Below the pieces are notes generated by a model that had not been told where the DNA came from, did no database searches, and worked only from the letters and a program-made list of their open reading frames with translations. The translations under genes were made by a program, and so were the position numbers. A DNA stretch of 64,000 nucleotides from Cinclus cinclus (lineage: Eukaryota; Chordata; Aves; Passeriformes; Cinclidae), in the NCBI RefSeq assembly GCF_963662255.1, contig NC_085055.1:20818704-20882703 (forward strand). The letters are read 5' to 3'. Positions 40,713 through 52,500 of the stretch are shown here, one piece after another. Position 1 is the first letter of the stretch; every line of letters starts with the position of its first letter.

Positions 40713-43700
40713 GCTCTGGAGATTTTCTGGGACATGGCGGGATAGCAGGAGCACTGTGTGGTGCTGCCAGGGTTTGCGATAACTCTTTTCCCAGAAATAA
40801 CTGGAAATGCTGGGCATTCCCTGTGGATTTGGGAGCACCACCACCTCCCTGCCCTCTCCTCAATGCTCCTCAGAGTCCCTCACATCACAGTGCCCTGATC
40901 TGCTGCCTCCTCCAGCGTGTTTGACAATGAAATGTGAAGGAGGAGCTGCTCCAGGAAGAACACTCAGCTGGTTTGGGGCCAGATCAGCACTTTTTAATCT
41001 GTAGTAGGTGAAAGATGATCCTCTTACTGCCACCAGAAATTCCCTTGCACGTGGTCACTTCCAGCTCCCATCCTGCCCTCGTTCAGGGAGGTGATGCAGG
41101 AGGAGCAGGTGGCTCCTGCAGCCTGGAACCAGGCTGGGGCTTTCCTTACACTTCTGGGGGGAAAATGCAGTGGACAGAAAGAGGTGTGCAGTGGCATGGA
41201 GACCTCGGAGAGATGGGGGAACTAACGAGGAAAATTGTCAATCCCAGCTGAGAGAGGCTTCTCCACCTGGCAAAGGCTCCTACCAGGGACATGTAAGGAA
41301 TAATGAATCTCTCAATTACCAGCGACAGCCTGAAAATATAACTTCTGTATCTGAGCAGGTCTCCCTCCTGCTATAATAACTGGGATGATATAAACAGAAG
41401 TTCAGAGTGATACCAGACTTAGAAATCAGTTAGTTCTGACTCCAAGTTAATGTTTTCCTTCATGCCTTTTACTAATTAGCATTAAATCAAAACAGTTTGT
41501 TCAAGTCTTTAATGTGTTTCCCCTTATTTTCAAATCAAGATTCATTTCTCTCTCTTCTGGATTAAAAGCTCTTTTCGGGAAAACATCTCCAAATGCTCCC
41601 TCCAAATTTGTCTGCTTTTGTTTTCTACCTGTTAGGAACAAAAGTGCTTTCTTAATAAGCATGAGAGATTTGTGCATCAGGAACAGAGATTTGATTTGTG
41701 AATACCTGCTTGGAAAACATCTTCCAAGGCATATCAGATGTGCCCAAATCAGGGATCAAATCTATTCAGATCAGCTATGAAAACTCTGTGTGCTGCTCCC
41801 AGCCCAGGATACCTGGATAAGGTGGGTAAGGAAAGGACCAGGTCTGTGGTGGTGACATTCCCTGACTCCTAAGGAATGTATTCCCTGAGAATTCACTCCT
41901 GGCTGTGAAATACAGCTATGGTTTCAGTCCTCTGCTCTCAGCTCCTCACAGCAGCTGGCAGGAAGAACAGGAGCAGGGAGAGGCTCCTACTCCATGGATT
42001 TACCTCCTCTACCACTGACAGTGATGGAGAAGGACTGAGCTCAGTCCTGGAGCATAAAAGCACTGACAAGTCAGAGCAGCCCCTCAGGTGTTTGCAGGTG
42101 CATCCACAAACTCTGGAGTCTTGGGGACATGGAACAAATACATTCATATTCCAGGGAAACCAAACAAATGGGAAAATCTCTGGCTTTTTCAGTGGAAACG
42201 GGAGTGAGTGTAGCTGGAGGTGGGAGCACAGCTGCTCTCCCCAGCAGAGGGATAATCATCCCTACTGCAGATTCCTGCTTTGCCATGCTCCTCTGTGGCT
42301 GTAGGCACACGAGGAGGAACTGGAGCAGCATTTTTATCCTAACAGAGTGGACTGCAGCTGATGCTTTCAGGGGCACCACGAGGCCCTTGCAGCATCACAG
42401 CCTGGTTTGGTCTTTCCCCCAAAGCTCCAGTGATCTGGAGCTGCTTTGGCTCAGTCTCCACAGGCTGGGAATGAAGTCACATTTAAATCTGCCTCAGGAG
42501 GGTACCTAGGAGAGTGGATTTCCTGCAGGAGATGAACTGGGATGTGTTCATAATGCAGCATGTGATCCCTCAGATTCCATCAGCCTGAAGAAGACAGCAA
42601 ACATTTCCACTGCCAGCTGGCAGAGCATTCCCAGAGGGAAAGCAGTCTCTCTCCTAATCCTACCTGAAGCAGGAAGGCTGAGCTTAATCTGTGTGCACAG
42701 ACACAACACTGGACTGGCTCAGACGAGGACAAGGACATTCAGACAATTTTGTGACAGAAAGGCAGATGCAAATCCCTGCCCATTCCTCTCCTAGGGCTGG
42801 AATCCCAAGTCCAAGCAGCCTGTGGGATCTGGATGTAGAGGACAAACCCAACCTGTCAGAGCCTTTCCTCCTTTGTTCCCCAACCCTTCAGCTGTGGCTA
42901 CATTTCCTCCAGAGCTTGGCAAGGAGTCTTCTACACCCAGGCCTGGGTTATCATGGAAAGTGCTGCTGGTGGAAATCAGGCAGAGCTGTTCCAGCACAAG
43001 AAGAATGTTGCAAGGAGTGCAGTGCCATGGAGAGGTTTAAAACAACCTCCAGCCAGGGCTGCAAGAGCAGCTCCCACCTCTCTGGGGCTTTCAGGGTCCT
43101 CAGCTTCTCCTGTCCAACCAAGCATGGAGCCCATGTGCAGGATGATCCTCAGAGTTTATGAACGGGCAAGTCTGGGCAGAAGTTTTCCAGTGGTGTCAGA
43201 AGCCACGTTTGTGACTCCCTGCCAGCTTTCAAATCCTCATTCTGAATGCTGGAGGTCTGAGTTTCTCAAAGAAACCACTGTCAGGATTTGTTTAAAATGA
43301 ATGAAACTCTATTTTTTTCCCCTAATCTTGTTTATATTGATCCCTCCTATGAAATCAAGGAACATGTAATCATCTTTTCTATATATCACAGGCTGCTAAA
43401 GGTCACCCAGATATCTACATCAAGCCAAAATATGAATGATGGTAAATATTTCCACCCTAAACACAGAATATATCTGTTATGGCCAAGGACAGAAGAGAGA
43501 AGGATGATATCAATGTATATTTTAATTAATGGCACAGAAGAGAAATACGTGAACAAGCACCCTGTGCCTGCCCAATTTAATGAATGCCAGTTTTCCCCCA
43601 GAGCTGAGTTGGGTTCCTTAAACTTCAGGTCATGGAGGGATTTTGCAGACCTGGATGATTTGGGAGCAGATTTGTTGTACCTGTTCCCTACTTCTTGTTG

Positions 43701-45572
43701 GCCTTGAAGCAGCAATGATCCAGACCTGACACAACACCCAGGAGATGCTCCCCAGCCCTGCCCAAGCACACCAAGGACTGCATGTGATTTTGGGAGGTGA
43801 GGAGTTGTGAGGAGGAGCTGGAGCACACCAAGAGTCAACCTTGATGTCTCCACTCCTTGACTTCCAGGTCTCAGGCTACAGATCCCAGCTCTGCCTGGGG
43901 GAAGGGGGTGGGGAATGGGCTGGTTCACTTTCAGGGTTGCCCACAGCCCTGTTTGCTTCTTACCCAGGATCTCCTTGGCAAAGTCTGCTGTGATTTACAG
44001 CCTTTGCTGCTGGAGTTGAATCCCTTTGTCCCCTGAGTCATAGTGGGAATCACTCAGAGCTGAAATGTGTCTGTCCTCCCCACCAGGCTTCACCTTCCAG
44101 TCTGGGCTTGAAGGGTTAAATTCCAGATGGTGACAGCTTCTAATCCAGGGAGCTCATGAAGGCTGAAGAAGCCTGGACAATTTATGATTTCATTCTAGAG
44201 AAGGATGAGATTCTGAGGCTGGCGAGGCTGACAGGTGAGGCCTCTTCTGCCTCCTGGATGTGATTCCAAAAGCAGGAGGGACCTCTCTGGCCATGAATGC
44301 TGGGCTCCACTTCTCCCAATCCTACCCAGATGTGATGGAATAGGGCCATTCACCAGATATGTTTTCAGTCTAAGTGCTGAACTATTCACTAAGGAAATTA
44401 GGAAGTACCAGTTTGGGCAGCCAGAGTTTCTGGACAGTCCTTGGAATGGCTTTTCCTTCCAGGTTGGAGCTAGGTCCATCTCCTTGGGACAGGGAAGGAC
44501 CACTGATTCCTGCCAACCTTCAAAACTGCCTTGCAAGGAAGGATGAACCCTTGGATGGCTGAGGTAGATCAGGGTTGGGTTTTTTTTGTTTTTTTTTTCA
44601 GATCCTTTTCCCTTTGTTTGTAATGCCCACGGGCATTCCAGAGGCTGCAAGGCTGAGTATTAAATGAGAAAACACTTCCTGGAGAAAATGACCCATAGAA
44701 CACCCCCAGAGCTCTGGGACACAACAGCAGAAGAGGAAAGATTACTAAACAGGAAAAAATTCCATCCAGGTACGGCTCCAGCTCTCAGCAGGTGGTGGGA
44801 ATAAAAGACAATGAAGGCAGAGATAAATGTGGTGTCTCCTGATGGTGGGAGATGAAAGCACACTGGAGTCAGGCATTTGTGTCTGTCTGTTCTCCAGGAA
44901 CTCTTGGAAAGAGGGTTCTGCCTGTGTTTTGTTGGAATAGAAGCCAGGCTGCATAAAAAAGATCATTAGGGGCTGTGTTGTTTTTATTATCTGTGATTTT
45001 TTTTGCCTTGTGCTAATGGATCCCAGACCATCCCAACCCAAGCCTAGCTGGGGGGAGAGCTGGAGGGATCCCTCCCTCTGCCAAGGCTGAGCTGCTGAGC
45101 ATTTAATCACAACCAGGAGATGGGAACCGAGCCCAGAGCTTTTCAATGGCCACTTCCCAGGGAGAAAGGAGGATTTGAAAGCATCCCAAAGTGTCCAAAG
45201 GCAGCTTGGATCCTGCTGTTTCAAACAAGATTCAGAGGTGAGCATACCTGAACACACCTGTGAGATCATCGGGGCCTTTCCCATCCCATACCTGGAGTAA
45301 GGAGCAGGAAAACTGGAGCAGAGTTTTCTACAGCAACCTGAGCTACAAATCCACCAATATCCCTGGATAATCCTTTCTTCCTGTGAGAGAGCAAGAGGAT
45401 CAGAAAGGACATGAGCAGAGACTGGTTTGGGCAAACAAGAGGAGATGGGTTTCATCCATTCCCTGGATGCTGTTTGTGCCAAAGGATATGGTGACTGCTG
45501 AGAGTCCACTTGGATCAGGGAGTCAAAATCCATAAATACAAAGAAACTAGGGCCTCCAGTTGTTCCACCTCT
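40713..45572. other. Long unique stretch, no gene seen
   Basis: Nearly 5 kb without a recognisable CR1 copy, the longest such interval in the window. It includes AT-rich segments (41400-41780 and 43280-43580) and a T-rich tract at 44580-44599. Open frames of up to 262 residues (44745-45533, minus strand) show no domain, biased composition or splice logic that I recognise. If a real exon is hidden in the window, this is the least repeat-disturbed place to look. Confidence 0.35.
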
Positions 45573-45795
45573 GGTTTAGTTTGGATATTAGGGTAAATTT
45601 CTTCACTAAAAGGGTGGTCAGACACTGGGACTGCTGCCCAAGGCCCTGGGGGAGTCATGTCCATGGAGGGATTTAAAAGACATGGATGTGGCACTTGGGG
45701 ACATGGGTCAGTGGTGGCCTTGGAAGTGCTATGGGAATGGTTGGACTTGATCTTGGAGAGCTTTACCAACCTTAATGATTCCATGATTCTACACA
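45573..45795 (+). mobile_element. CR1 LINE 3' end, divergent subfamily
   Basis: Sense copy: GTTTGGATATTAGGG near 45580-45594, AGGGTGGTCAGACACTGGGA near 45610-45629, CATGTCCATGGAGGGATTTA near 45655-45674 and GTGGCACTTGGGGACATGGG near 45688-45707. The tail is AATGATTCCATGATTCTAC. This type differs from the abundant CCCAGAGAAGC subfamily and resembles 9040-9275 and the minus-strand copy at 21120. Confidence 0.86.
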
Positions 45796-46029
45796 TAGGC
45801 AACAAAACCCTTGAGCTGGACTTTGTGGGGAATGTTACCTGGCTCTGAACTCAATCCACACTGGTACAGATCCTTCACCCAAACATCTCCAATCTGCCAA
45901 GGTCTAGAATGGTGATGGTGCTGGTACAGCCTTTCTCGCTCTCCCTGCTTGGTCCAGGTCCTCCCCAAATCCACTAAAACTCTCTTGGAGGCAGGTTGGA
46001 TCCCTTACTTACCAATCTTTATCCTCACA

Positions 46030-46800
46030 GCTGGGAAAATCCTGCAGTCCAATGGATTGCACCTTGTCTAGTGAATGTAAACGGACGTAGCCCCTTCTTT
46101 TTAGTACACGGCCAGAACGTTTCTGCCAAGCAGAAATCCTTCCAGAATTCCTCACTGGGACCTGATGCCAACCAGTCAGGAAGACAAAACAAGTCTTGTC
46201 TCATGAATATGGAGCAGGGAGAAGTCTGGGAGGGAATGTGGGGAGCATCAGGGATTCATGGAACGAACGCTTCGAACGGCGCTCACGGCTCAGCACACCA
46301 GAACTGCAAATATCGATGATTCCGGCAGGCTGGGGGCAATTCTTGGGGAGAAATGGACACTTTGGAAAGGCAGATTCTCTGCAAGTGAGAACCGCTGTCT
46401 CAGAGCTCATTCTGAGCTTGGCACCAAAAAAGAGGGAAATGCCTGGGGCGTGCATCAGGATTCCTGAAATGTTCCATTTATCCCGTTTTGGGCTGGTGGC
46501 TGCTGGCCGTGTTTATGGGCAGTGCATTAACCCCTGGGTGAAACGATTGGCATCAGCAGCTTCCCAGTGCCCTTCCCACTCTGCTAAATCCAACAGCAGA
46601 GAATGGGATGTATCCAGCACATGGCTAATGTGGGATTGCAGCGGGAGCCCCGTTGGAAATGGAGAGAGCCCTGCAAGAGGCAGTGCGAATTCATTAGGAA
46701 TCCGTGCGGCTGCAATCGAGAATATCTGAGCAGTGACCTTCATACAAAATGTATCATGCAACGCTCTCTATTAAAATAATCATAAACACAGTCAGCAGTA
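46030..46800. other. Candidate conserved noncoding block with retained CpGs
   Basis: About 770 bases without repeats. CpG dinucleotides are unusually well kept in short clusters: GTAAACGGACGTAGCC near 46077, GAACGAACGCTTCGAACGGC near 46261-46280, ATCGATGATTCCGG near 46312 and GTGCGGCTGCAATCGAG near 46704. GTAAACGG holds a forkhead-like core. The 177-residue plus-strand frame (46196-46729) has no recognised domain. Because CpGs decay fast under methylation, these clusters suggest selection or hypomethylation. Confidence 0.45.
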
Positions 46801-47637
46801 AACAAAACAATCCAAATGTGCCTGGAAAACAAATGCAGCCAGGGGATGGTAGATGGAGCAGGGATTAAATTTCCATTTAGGTATTACAGGCCATGAAGGG
46901 GGGTTTTCTTCGCCTTTTCTCTTTTCAAACTGTTTCCAAAATCAATAGCGGGGGGAGGGAAATGGGGTGATTGGGAACATGGGGAGTAATTGCTTCAGTT
47001 TGTCACATGTTGGAGCATCCATGAGGGGAGAAAGCTGCTGAAGCCAGCCCCAGTCAATACTTGTCCAGAGCACAGGGAGAATCCTGCAGTTCTGTGGGCT
47101 TTTGGATCCCATGCCTCCCCTCTGCCAACATCTGTCCTTCCCACCGGGATGAGAGCAATGGATTCAGGACCAAACCACCATGGTGCCAGATGACACAGGA
47201 ACACACAGAGCATGGCAAAGCCAGACTGGGATTTGCAGGATGGCAAAACAGAGCTATAGAAAGACTTCCAGATGGAGGGATGAGGCTGTGCCATACTCTG
47301 AGCTCCTTCCAGGGGCTGTGGCGATGTTGAAGCTGAAGGAAAAGACTCCTTTTGTCTCTCTGAGATGCTACAAATGAAGTCCTGCTGTAGTTTTCAGTCC
47401 TGTGCTGGCAGGAAAGGTGATGCCCCAGAGGAGAAGCCAAGGTTCCTATCTGCATCAGGTAGAGAAACCAAAGGCCAGTGTCTGCTGGGAGCCCCAGGCT
47501 GGCGGCCACTCTCTGCTGGATACATCCAGCTGTCCCTAAAAATGGAGAGCTGGGAGTGTTTAGCAGGAGCAGGGGTGGTCATGGCTGCCCAGTGAGGATC
47601 AACATCACCAGAGGGTGATCAATGAGCTTGGGAGTCC
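46801..47637. other. Unique sequence, no gene seen
   Basis: Open frames up to 151 residues occur on the minus strand (47054-47509) without any recognisable motif. No repeats recognised. Confidence 0.4.
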
Positions 47638-48045
47638 TCATAGAATTCCAGGAGTGTTTGGGTGGGGAGGGACCTTAAAATCATCCAGTCCCACCCCCTG
47701 CCATGAGCAGGAACACCTTCCACCAGCCCAGGCTGCTCCAAGCCCTGTCCAGCCTGGCCTTGGATGCTTCCAGGGATCCGGGGGCAGCCACAGCTTCTCT
47801 GGGAAGCTGTGCCAGGGCCTCAGCACCCTCCCAGGGAGGAATTTCTTCCCAACATCCCATCTAACCCTGCCCTCTTGGCAGTGGGAAGCCATTCCCCCCG
47901 GTCCAGTCACTCCACCCCTTGGAAATTGTCTCTCTCCACGTTGCTTGTCAGCTCCTTCAGGTACTGGAAGGCAACAATGAGATCACCTGGAACTTTTCTT
48001 TTCCATGCTGAACAATCCTAGTTCTTCCAGCCTTTCTTCATTATC
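47638..48045 (-). mobile_element. CR1 LINE 3' fragment, antisense
   Basis: Plus-strand reading starts with the inverted tail TCATAGAATTCCAGG at 47638-47652. It passes through GGAGGGACCTTAAAATCATC near 47665, CTGGCCTTGGATGCTTCCAG near 47755-47774, CAGCCACAGCTTCTCTGGG, TTTCTTCCCAACATCCC and GAAGCCATTCCCCCC near 47885, and fades after CATGCTGAACAATCCTAG near 48004. It is among the most complete antisense copies. Confidence 0.92.
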
Positions 48046-49379
48046 TTGCAAGAGTTTCCTTCCCTGTCAGTAATTCCCACGTGCTTTCACCAGTGCCCAC
48101 CTTGCTTTGATGTACTTAGAAGCCATGCCAGCTTGGGGGTTTTCCCCATTTTCCTCAAATTTCTTCAAAATCCTCATTTTTTTCCTTGCAGACCTGTTGC
48201 AGTTTCTGCAGGAGCAGACTCGGAGTATCTCATCTGCTGCAGTCCCTGCTTTTCTCTTCCCTGCTCTCAGGCCCTGCCTTTGCTATTCCATTGGATGATA
48301 TTCCCACTATCCTTTGCCAGGAGACCTGCAAAACCATGGGAAGGATCTCAGGAGTCACGATGGAGACAATTCCCACTGTGTGACTCCCCTCTCCTGCCCT
48401 CCTCCCACCACCCTGAGTGCCCCACCATTTTCATTCTTCATCCAGCTCTGTTCTGTTCCCGCAGCTCCGCTCTGCCTCCATCCCAATCCCTGGGAACACA
48501 ATCATCTCCAGCCTGGGCCTTCCTGGATTGCCTGCAATCTTTAGCTACACAAGGGAAGAATAAGGAAGAGCAAAAGCTCCAGGGACAGCCTTTTGTTGGA
48601 GGTTTTAATTTATTTTGCCAGTTCCAGTGAAGTTTGAATTTCTCAATTCTCATTCTCTCCTGACATTTCCCAATTTTTGTGTCACATCTTTTTTGGATGA
48701 TCAGCCTTTTTTCCATCCTTTCTTCTCCTTTTGGGAAGGCTCCCGTGCTAATATGTTTAGTCACCCTGCCATAGCTGGAATTTTTTGCAATATATTTTCC
48801 CTGTTACTTACCAGCCAACTTCCAGACTGCCTCCTTAACTTTCAGGCCCCCAAATTTTCCAGCAAGTTTCTATCAAATTTCCTGGATTTGCCTGTGTGAT
48901 TTGAGAGAGATCCACACTTACTTTCTTCCCCTCTGCTTCCAAATGATTTTCTAAGTTTGTCACCAGAGTTATTTCCTGTGACCACCTCAGCAGCTGTAAC
49001 AATTTCACCAAGTTTTAGGATTCTAAGATGATGATTATTCTGTTGGATTGGATCCCATGTGAAGAAACCTCATCCCTCCATGGTGTGACTGTTTTTCTGA
49101 TCTCCCCTTTCCTTTTTGTCCCAGGAGATCCTGGGCTGCCCTTGATGTCTGGCTGCATTTCCAACACTCCCAACTTCTGTGGTTCAAACCAGTGTCCAAC
49201 ACATTCCCACTGGAAATCTCCCCCCTCCCTTCCCTTTTCTCTGTTCCTCACCTGCTGCCAATGTGTGCCCTCATAACTGATTAAAATGTTCATTGTATGA
49301 TCTCATCTGGGGGTTTTTCCCTTCTTTTCCAGGGAATGAGGCAGGTTTGACATTTGCCTCCAGAGCCTTTCCAGTGCTC
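48046..49379. other. Pyrimidine-rich unique sequence
   Basis: Strongly biased to T and C on the plus strand for over 1 kb (for example 48100-48560 and 48640-49000). The bias keeps several plus-strand frames open (194 residues at 48046-48630), but amino-acid content is simply Ser/Phe/Leu/Pro-rich and I see no gene. Confidence 0.45.
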
Positions 49380-49790
49380 CCACATCACTGAAATCATTCA
49401 CCCTAAAATGCATTTCTTTAAGTGAGCATTATCAACGAGCTGCCATCGATGCCTCCCTCCTGATTAGCACTAATGAATCTAATAGGCTGCTGTTATCCGT
49501 ATCCTTGCACATCATATGGTTTATTGATGGACTTGGGTGCCTATTTGCTCTAATGAAAACTATGGAATTGCAGATCCATCATGCCTAAGTGGTGATGGAG
49601 CCCAGAGCCAGCTGTAATTGTTGATTCCTTTGCTGAGAAGGGGATTTGAGAAGCTCTAACTACAAAAAGCCATTGAGTTACTTTTTTTCCCCCCCCTCTT
49701 AATAAATAACCTGCTTTCCAGTAAAGGCAGAAAATTCACACTGATAAAGGAAAATACATTTTCATGTAGGTCATAATTAGTTCGTGGGAC
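49380..49790. other. Candidate conserved noncoding block with TAAT cluster
   Basis: Repeat-free block with GAGCTGCCATCGATGCC near 49437, a run of homeodomain-type cores (CTGATTAGCACTAATGAATC and TAATAGG at 49460-49486), TTATTGATGG near 49520 and GCTCTAATGAAAAC near 49547. It ends in a T/C tract at 49681-49698. Its texture and clustered ATTA/TAAT sites resemble vertebrate developmental enhancers. No coding frame. Confidence 0.5.
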
Positions 49791-50085
49791 TTGTCTCCAC
49801 AAAAAGTTGTTCAGCCCAAGAATGGGAGTGATGGAAAAAGCTCAGGGATTACATGGATAGCCAGAAGGCCACAGCTACAGCTCTGGCTGGAAAGGATTGA
49901 GAAGGGATACAGAGCTGCATATCCCAGGTTTGCTACGTTCTCCCACAGATCATGATGAGTCTTCAGGTGGGGCAGGAAAGATAGGAAGTCTTGTACCAAT
50001 TTCTGAAGTATCTGGGGAGAAACAAGGTCACCAGCCTGCTGGGGATCTAACCCGCCAGTGCTCAGAGAGTCCCATTTCTGTCCTT

Positions 50086-50350
50086 TCATAGAGTCCCAGG
50101 AGGGATTTGGGTGGGAAGGGACCTTAAAACCATCCAGTACCATCCCCTACCATGGGCAGGGACAACTTGCACCATCCCAGGCTGCTCCAAGCCCTGTCCA
50201 GCCTGGCCTTGGACACTTCCAGGGATCCAGGGGCAGCCACAGCTTCTCTGGGCACCCTGTGCCAGGCCTAACCATCCTCACAGGGAACAATTCCTTCCCA
50301 GTATCCCATCTAACTCAACCCTGTGGCAGTAGGAAGCCATTTCCCCTTCT
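50086..50350 (-). mobile_element. CR1 LINE 3' end, antisense
   Basis: Plus-strand reading: TCATAGAGTCCCAGGAGGG at 50086-50104, GGGTGGGAAGGGACCTTAAA near 50108, CAAGCCCTGTCCAGCCTGGC near 50188, CAGCCACAGCTTCTCTGGGC near 50234, and CCTTCCCAGTATCCCATC, ending near GGAAGCCATTTCCCC. Confidence 0.93.
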
Positions 50351-51966
50351 TAATTCTTATTTAAGCTGCCACATTCCCCTGTTTATAATGAAATAACTTA
50401 CTTCAATTCCTCATACATTAAAATGAGTTGTTAATAATCCTTATCTATAATGTGAACTCAGCATTCAATATTAGAATAAATGCAATAAACAACTGGCACG
50501 CTTCAGAAAATTGAGCAGTTTCAGCTGAATATTTTTTAATCTAAAGAAAACCTTGGGGTCTTTGCAAAATCTGAACTTTTTCACATTTTCTGTAAAAATC
50601 AGAACCATTTCCCAGTTTTGTTTTTTTTCCCACAGAAATCTGGGTGCTGAGGATTTGAAAGAAGAGGGTGGTTGTAAAAGCTAAATCATATTGGACCAAA
50701 ATGTGTTTCCAGGCAGGACAGGGGGGCTCAGGGGCCACTGTTGGTCACACTCATGATCAGCCCAGTTGTGTGGGATTCAGGTGATGCCTTGATCTGTGTC
50801 CAGCAGGAATTCCAAACCCACTCAGGCTATCCATGCACATTTCTGGCTGGGTGACCACCAACACCCAGTTTTGAAGATACTCATGACTCTGGGGACAGTT
50901 TTTTCCTGCAAAGCCAAAAACTCCCTGGACAAACCAACCCATGGCTGACAATCCAGAGGGAGACAGTGAACAGTCCGCAGGGACAAAGCCTTCATCCCAC
51001 CTTCTCCTGGCTTTTCCTCAGATTTCTGGTATGACACAGGCTGTGCTTGGTCCTGTCCTGCCCTGGGGGACACACAGGGGACCTCCAGGTCAAGCCAGCT
51101 GTGCCACATCTGGAGGGTGTCACGGCTGCACGGAGTAACCCTGACATCTAGTGGCTTCCAGAGCCCGAGCCCTGGCCGTCCCCAGCCCTGGCTGTCCCCA
51201 ACCCTGGCCATCCCCAGCTGGGCTGAGCAGGGATGAGCAGGAGGCACCCATGAGATGTCCAAAGATGCATCCATGGATGCAGCCAACAGCTTTTCCACAG
51301 GGCAGAACAAGATGTGGGCAACCCACTCCAAGGGACAATGTTAATAAAGTAACGTATGTCACTAAGGAATTTTTTTTTTTTTAACCAGGCTGTTGGGTTT
51401 TGGTAGCACCAAAGCTGAGCTTTTCCTGAGAACCTTGCCCAAGGGAAGCTTTTTCCGTGGTCTCCTTGGGAAAACAAAGTGTGGGACCATGGGTTTCACC
51501 AGGCAAAGACCTGTGCAACCTCCTGTGTGCTGGAAACACTCCAGGGATGCTCCAGGAACAGGCAGGAGGAGGTGCCAAAGACAGGGAGCTCTGGGATGGG
51601 CTGAGGTGGAGCACAGCCCTCCATGTGTGCTGTAACATCCCTGTGCTCACGGTGTTCACCCATAACCCCTCCTGGACATCTCAGGAATCCTGGATCGTGC
51701 CTCCTTCTCCTGCTTCAGCCAGTGGGAGAACAGGCTCCAGCCATGGGAAGGACAGACAAACTCCTGCCACTCAATCCCCTCCAGCTGTGCCTTTCACCAG
51801 CAGCTTTGGTACATCCAGACCTTGTGGGTGCAAGAAATGTTGTTTAGACAGACACCCCTGGCAGCATTTCTGTGGTGTTTGTGCTTCTGCTGTGCTGAGG
51901 GCAGTGGAGCCCACCAGAGGATGTGAAATCCTGGTGCTCTGCCACAGGGAAAAATTCCCCAAGCAA
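50351..51966. other. Unique sequence, no gene seen
   Basis: AT-rich at first (to about 50690), then GC-rich with a small CCCCAGCCCTGGCTGTCCCC-type redundancy at 51178-51215 and a T run at 51369-51382. No domain is recognised in its frames. Confidence 0.4.
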
Positions 51967-52228
51967 TGACGCCTTGGGTTTTAGCTTTTATATTTTTCAG
52001 AATCTCTGCTGCTTAGTGTGTGACTCTGAAACTTCATGTTAGGTGTTAGTAATTTTCTTCTCAGGGTAGTTAGACAAAACAATCCCTTCCTAGCTAGAGA
52101 ATCAAGGACAACCAATACCCAAAAAGCAGAAACAACAGCAAGGGAAAGGGGGCAAGCCAGGGGGCTGAGACTTCATAGCCTGGGGCTGTGGTTGGATAAT
52201 GGACCCCAAGATGTAGGTGAACCAAAAC

Positions 52229-52237
52229 TTATAAAAG
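52229..52237 (+). promoter_or_regulatory. TATA-like element of the LTR
   Basis: TTATAAAAG in an ACTTATAAAAGTGT context that is shared exactly with the second LTR copy (60131-60139). Conservation between the two copies supports its being part of the original LTR promoter. Present activity is unknown. Confidence 0.55.
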
Positions 52238-52331
52238 TGTAAAAACTCATGCCCAGGATCCATCTTGGATTTGATTTGATTTGGGTGTAGCCCCAGCCCA
52301 GCTCTTGCCCTGCCCCAAGGTGCATCCTTCC

Positions 52332-52337
52332 AATAAA
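52332..52337 (+). promoter_or_regulatory. Polyadenylation signal AATAAA of the LTR
   Basis: AATAAA is followed by TACCTGTTTTGTTCC, a T/G-rich stretch typical of a downstream element. It has no counterpart in the second LTR copy, which is truncated before this point. Confidence 0.5.
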
Positions 52338-52417
52338 TACCTGTTTTGTTCCTTTTGCTCTGTTCCAGGTCAGCCTTTCCAGGCATCAGGGAAAGCAAAG
52401 GGGAGTTTGCCTGTTTT

Positions 52418-52500
52418 CACAGAATCCCAGGATGGCCTGACTTGGAAGAGACCTTAAGACCATCTCATTCCACCTTCCACCAGCCCAGGATGCCCCAAGT
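52418..52500 (-). mobile_element. CR1 LINE 3' end, antisense, short
   Basis: CACAGAATCCCAGGATGGCC at 52420-52439, then TTGGAAGAGACCTTAAGACC and CCACCAGCCCAGGATGCCCC. Only the terminal 80 bases are present, immediately downstream of the LTR. Confidence 0.85.

Larger units (their letters stand above)
51967..52392 (+). mobile_element. Solo LTR-like sequence of an endogenous retrovirus
   Basis: This looks like a long terminal repeat with no internal retroviral genes beside it. It begins near TGACGCCTTGGGTTTTAGC and contains a TATA-like CTTATAAAAG at 52229-52237. A polyadenylation signal AATAAA lies at 52332-52337, about 100 bases downstream of the TATA box, as in an LTR. A related sequence lies at 59870-60145. 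Candidate 6-base flanking copies AAGCAA (51961-51966 and 52393-52398) might be the target duplication, but the inner 3' end (GGGA) is not the canonical CA, so the borders are uncertain. No gag, pol or env remains were seen. Confidence 0.65.

Noticed and set aside
44745..45533. 262-residue minus-strand open frame
   Set aside because: No domain, signal or biased codon pattern is recognisable. Its length is possible by chance in this composition, and other frames overlap it.
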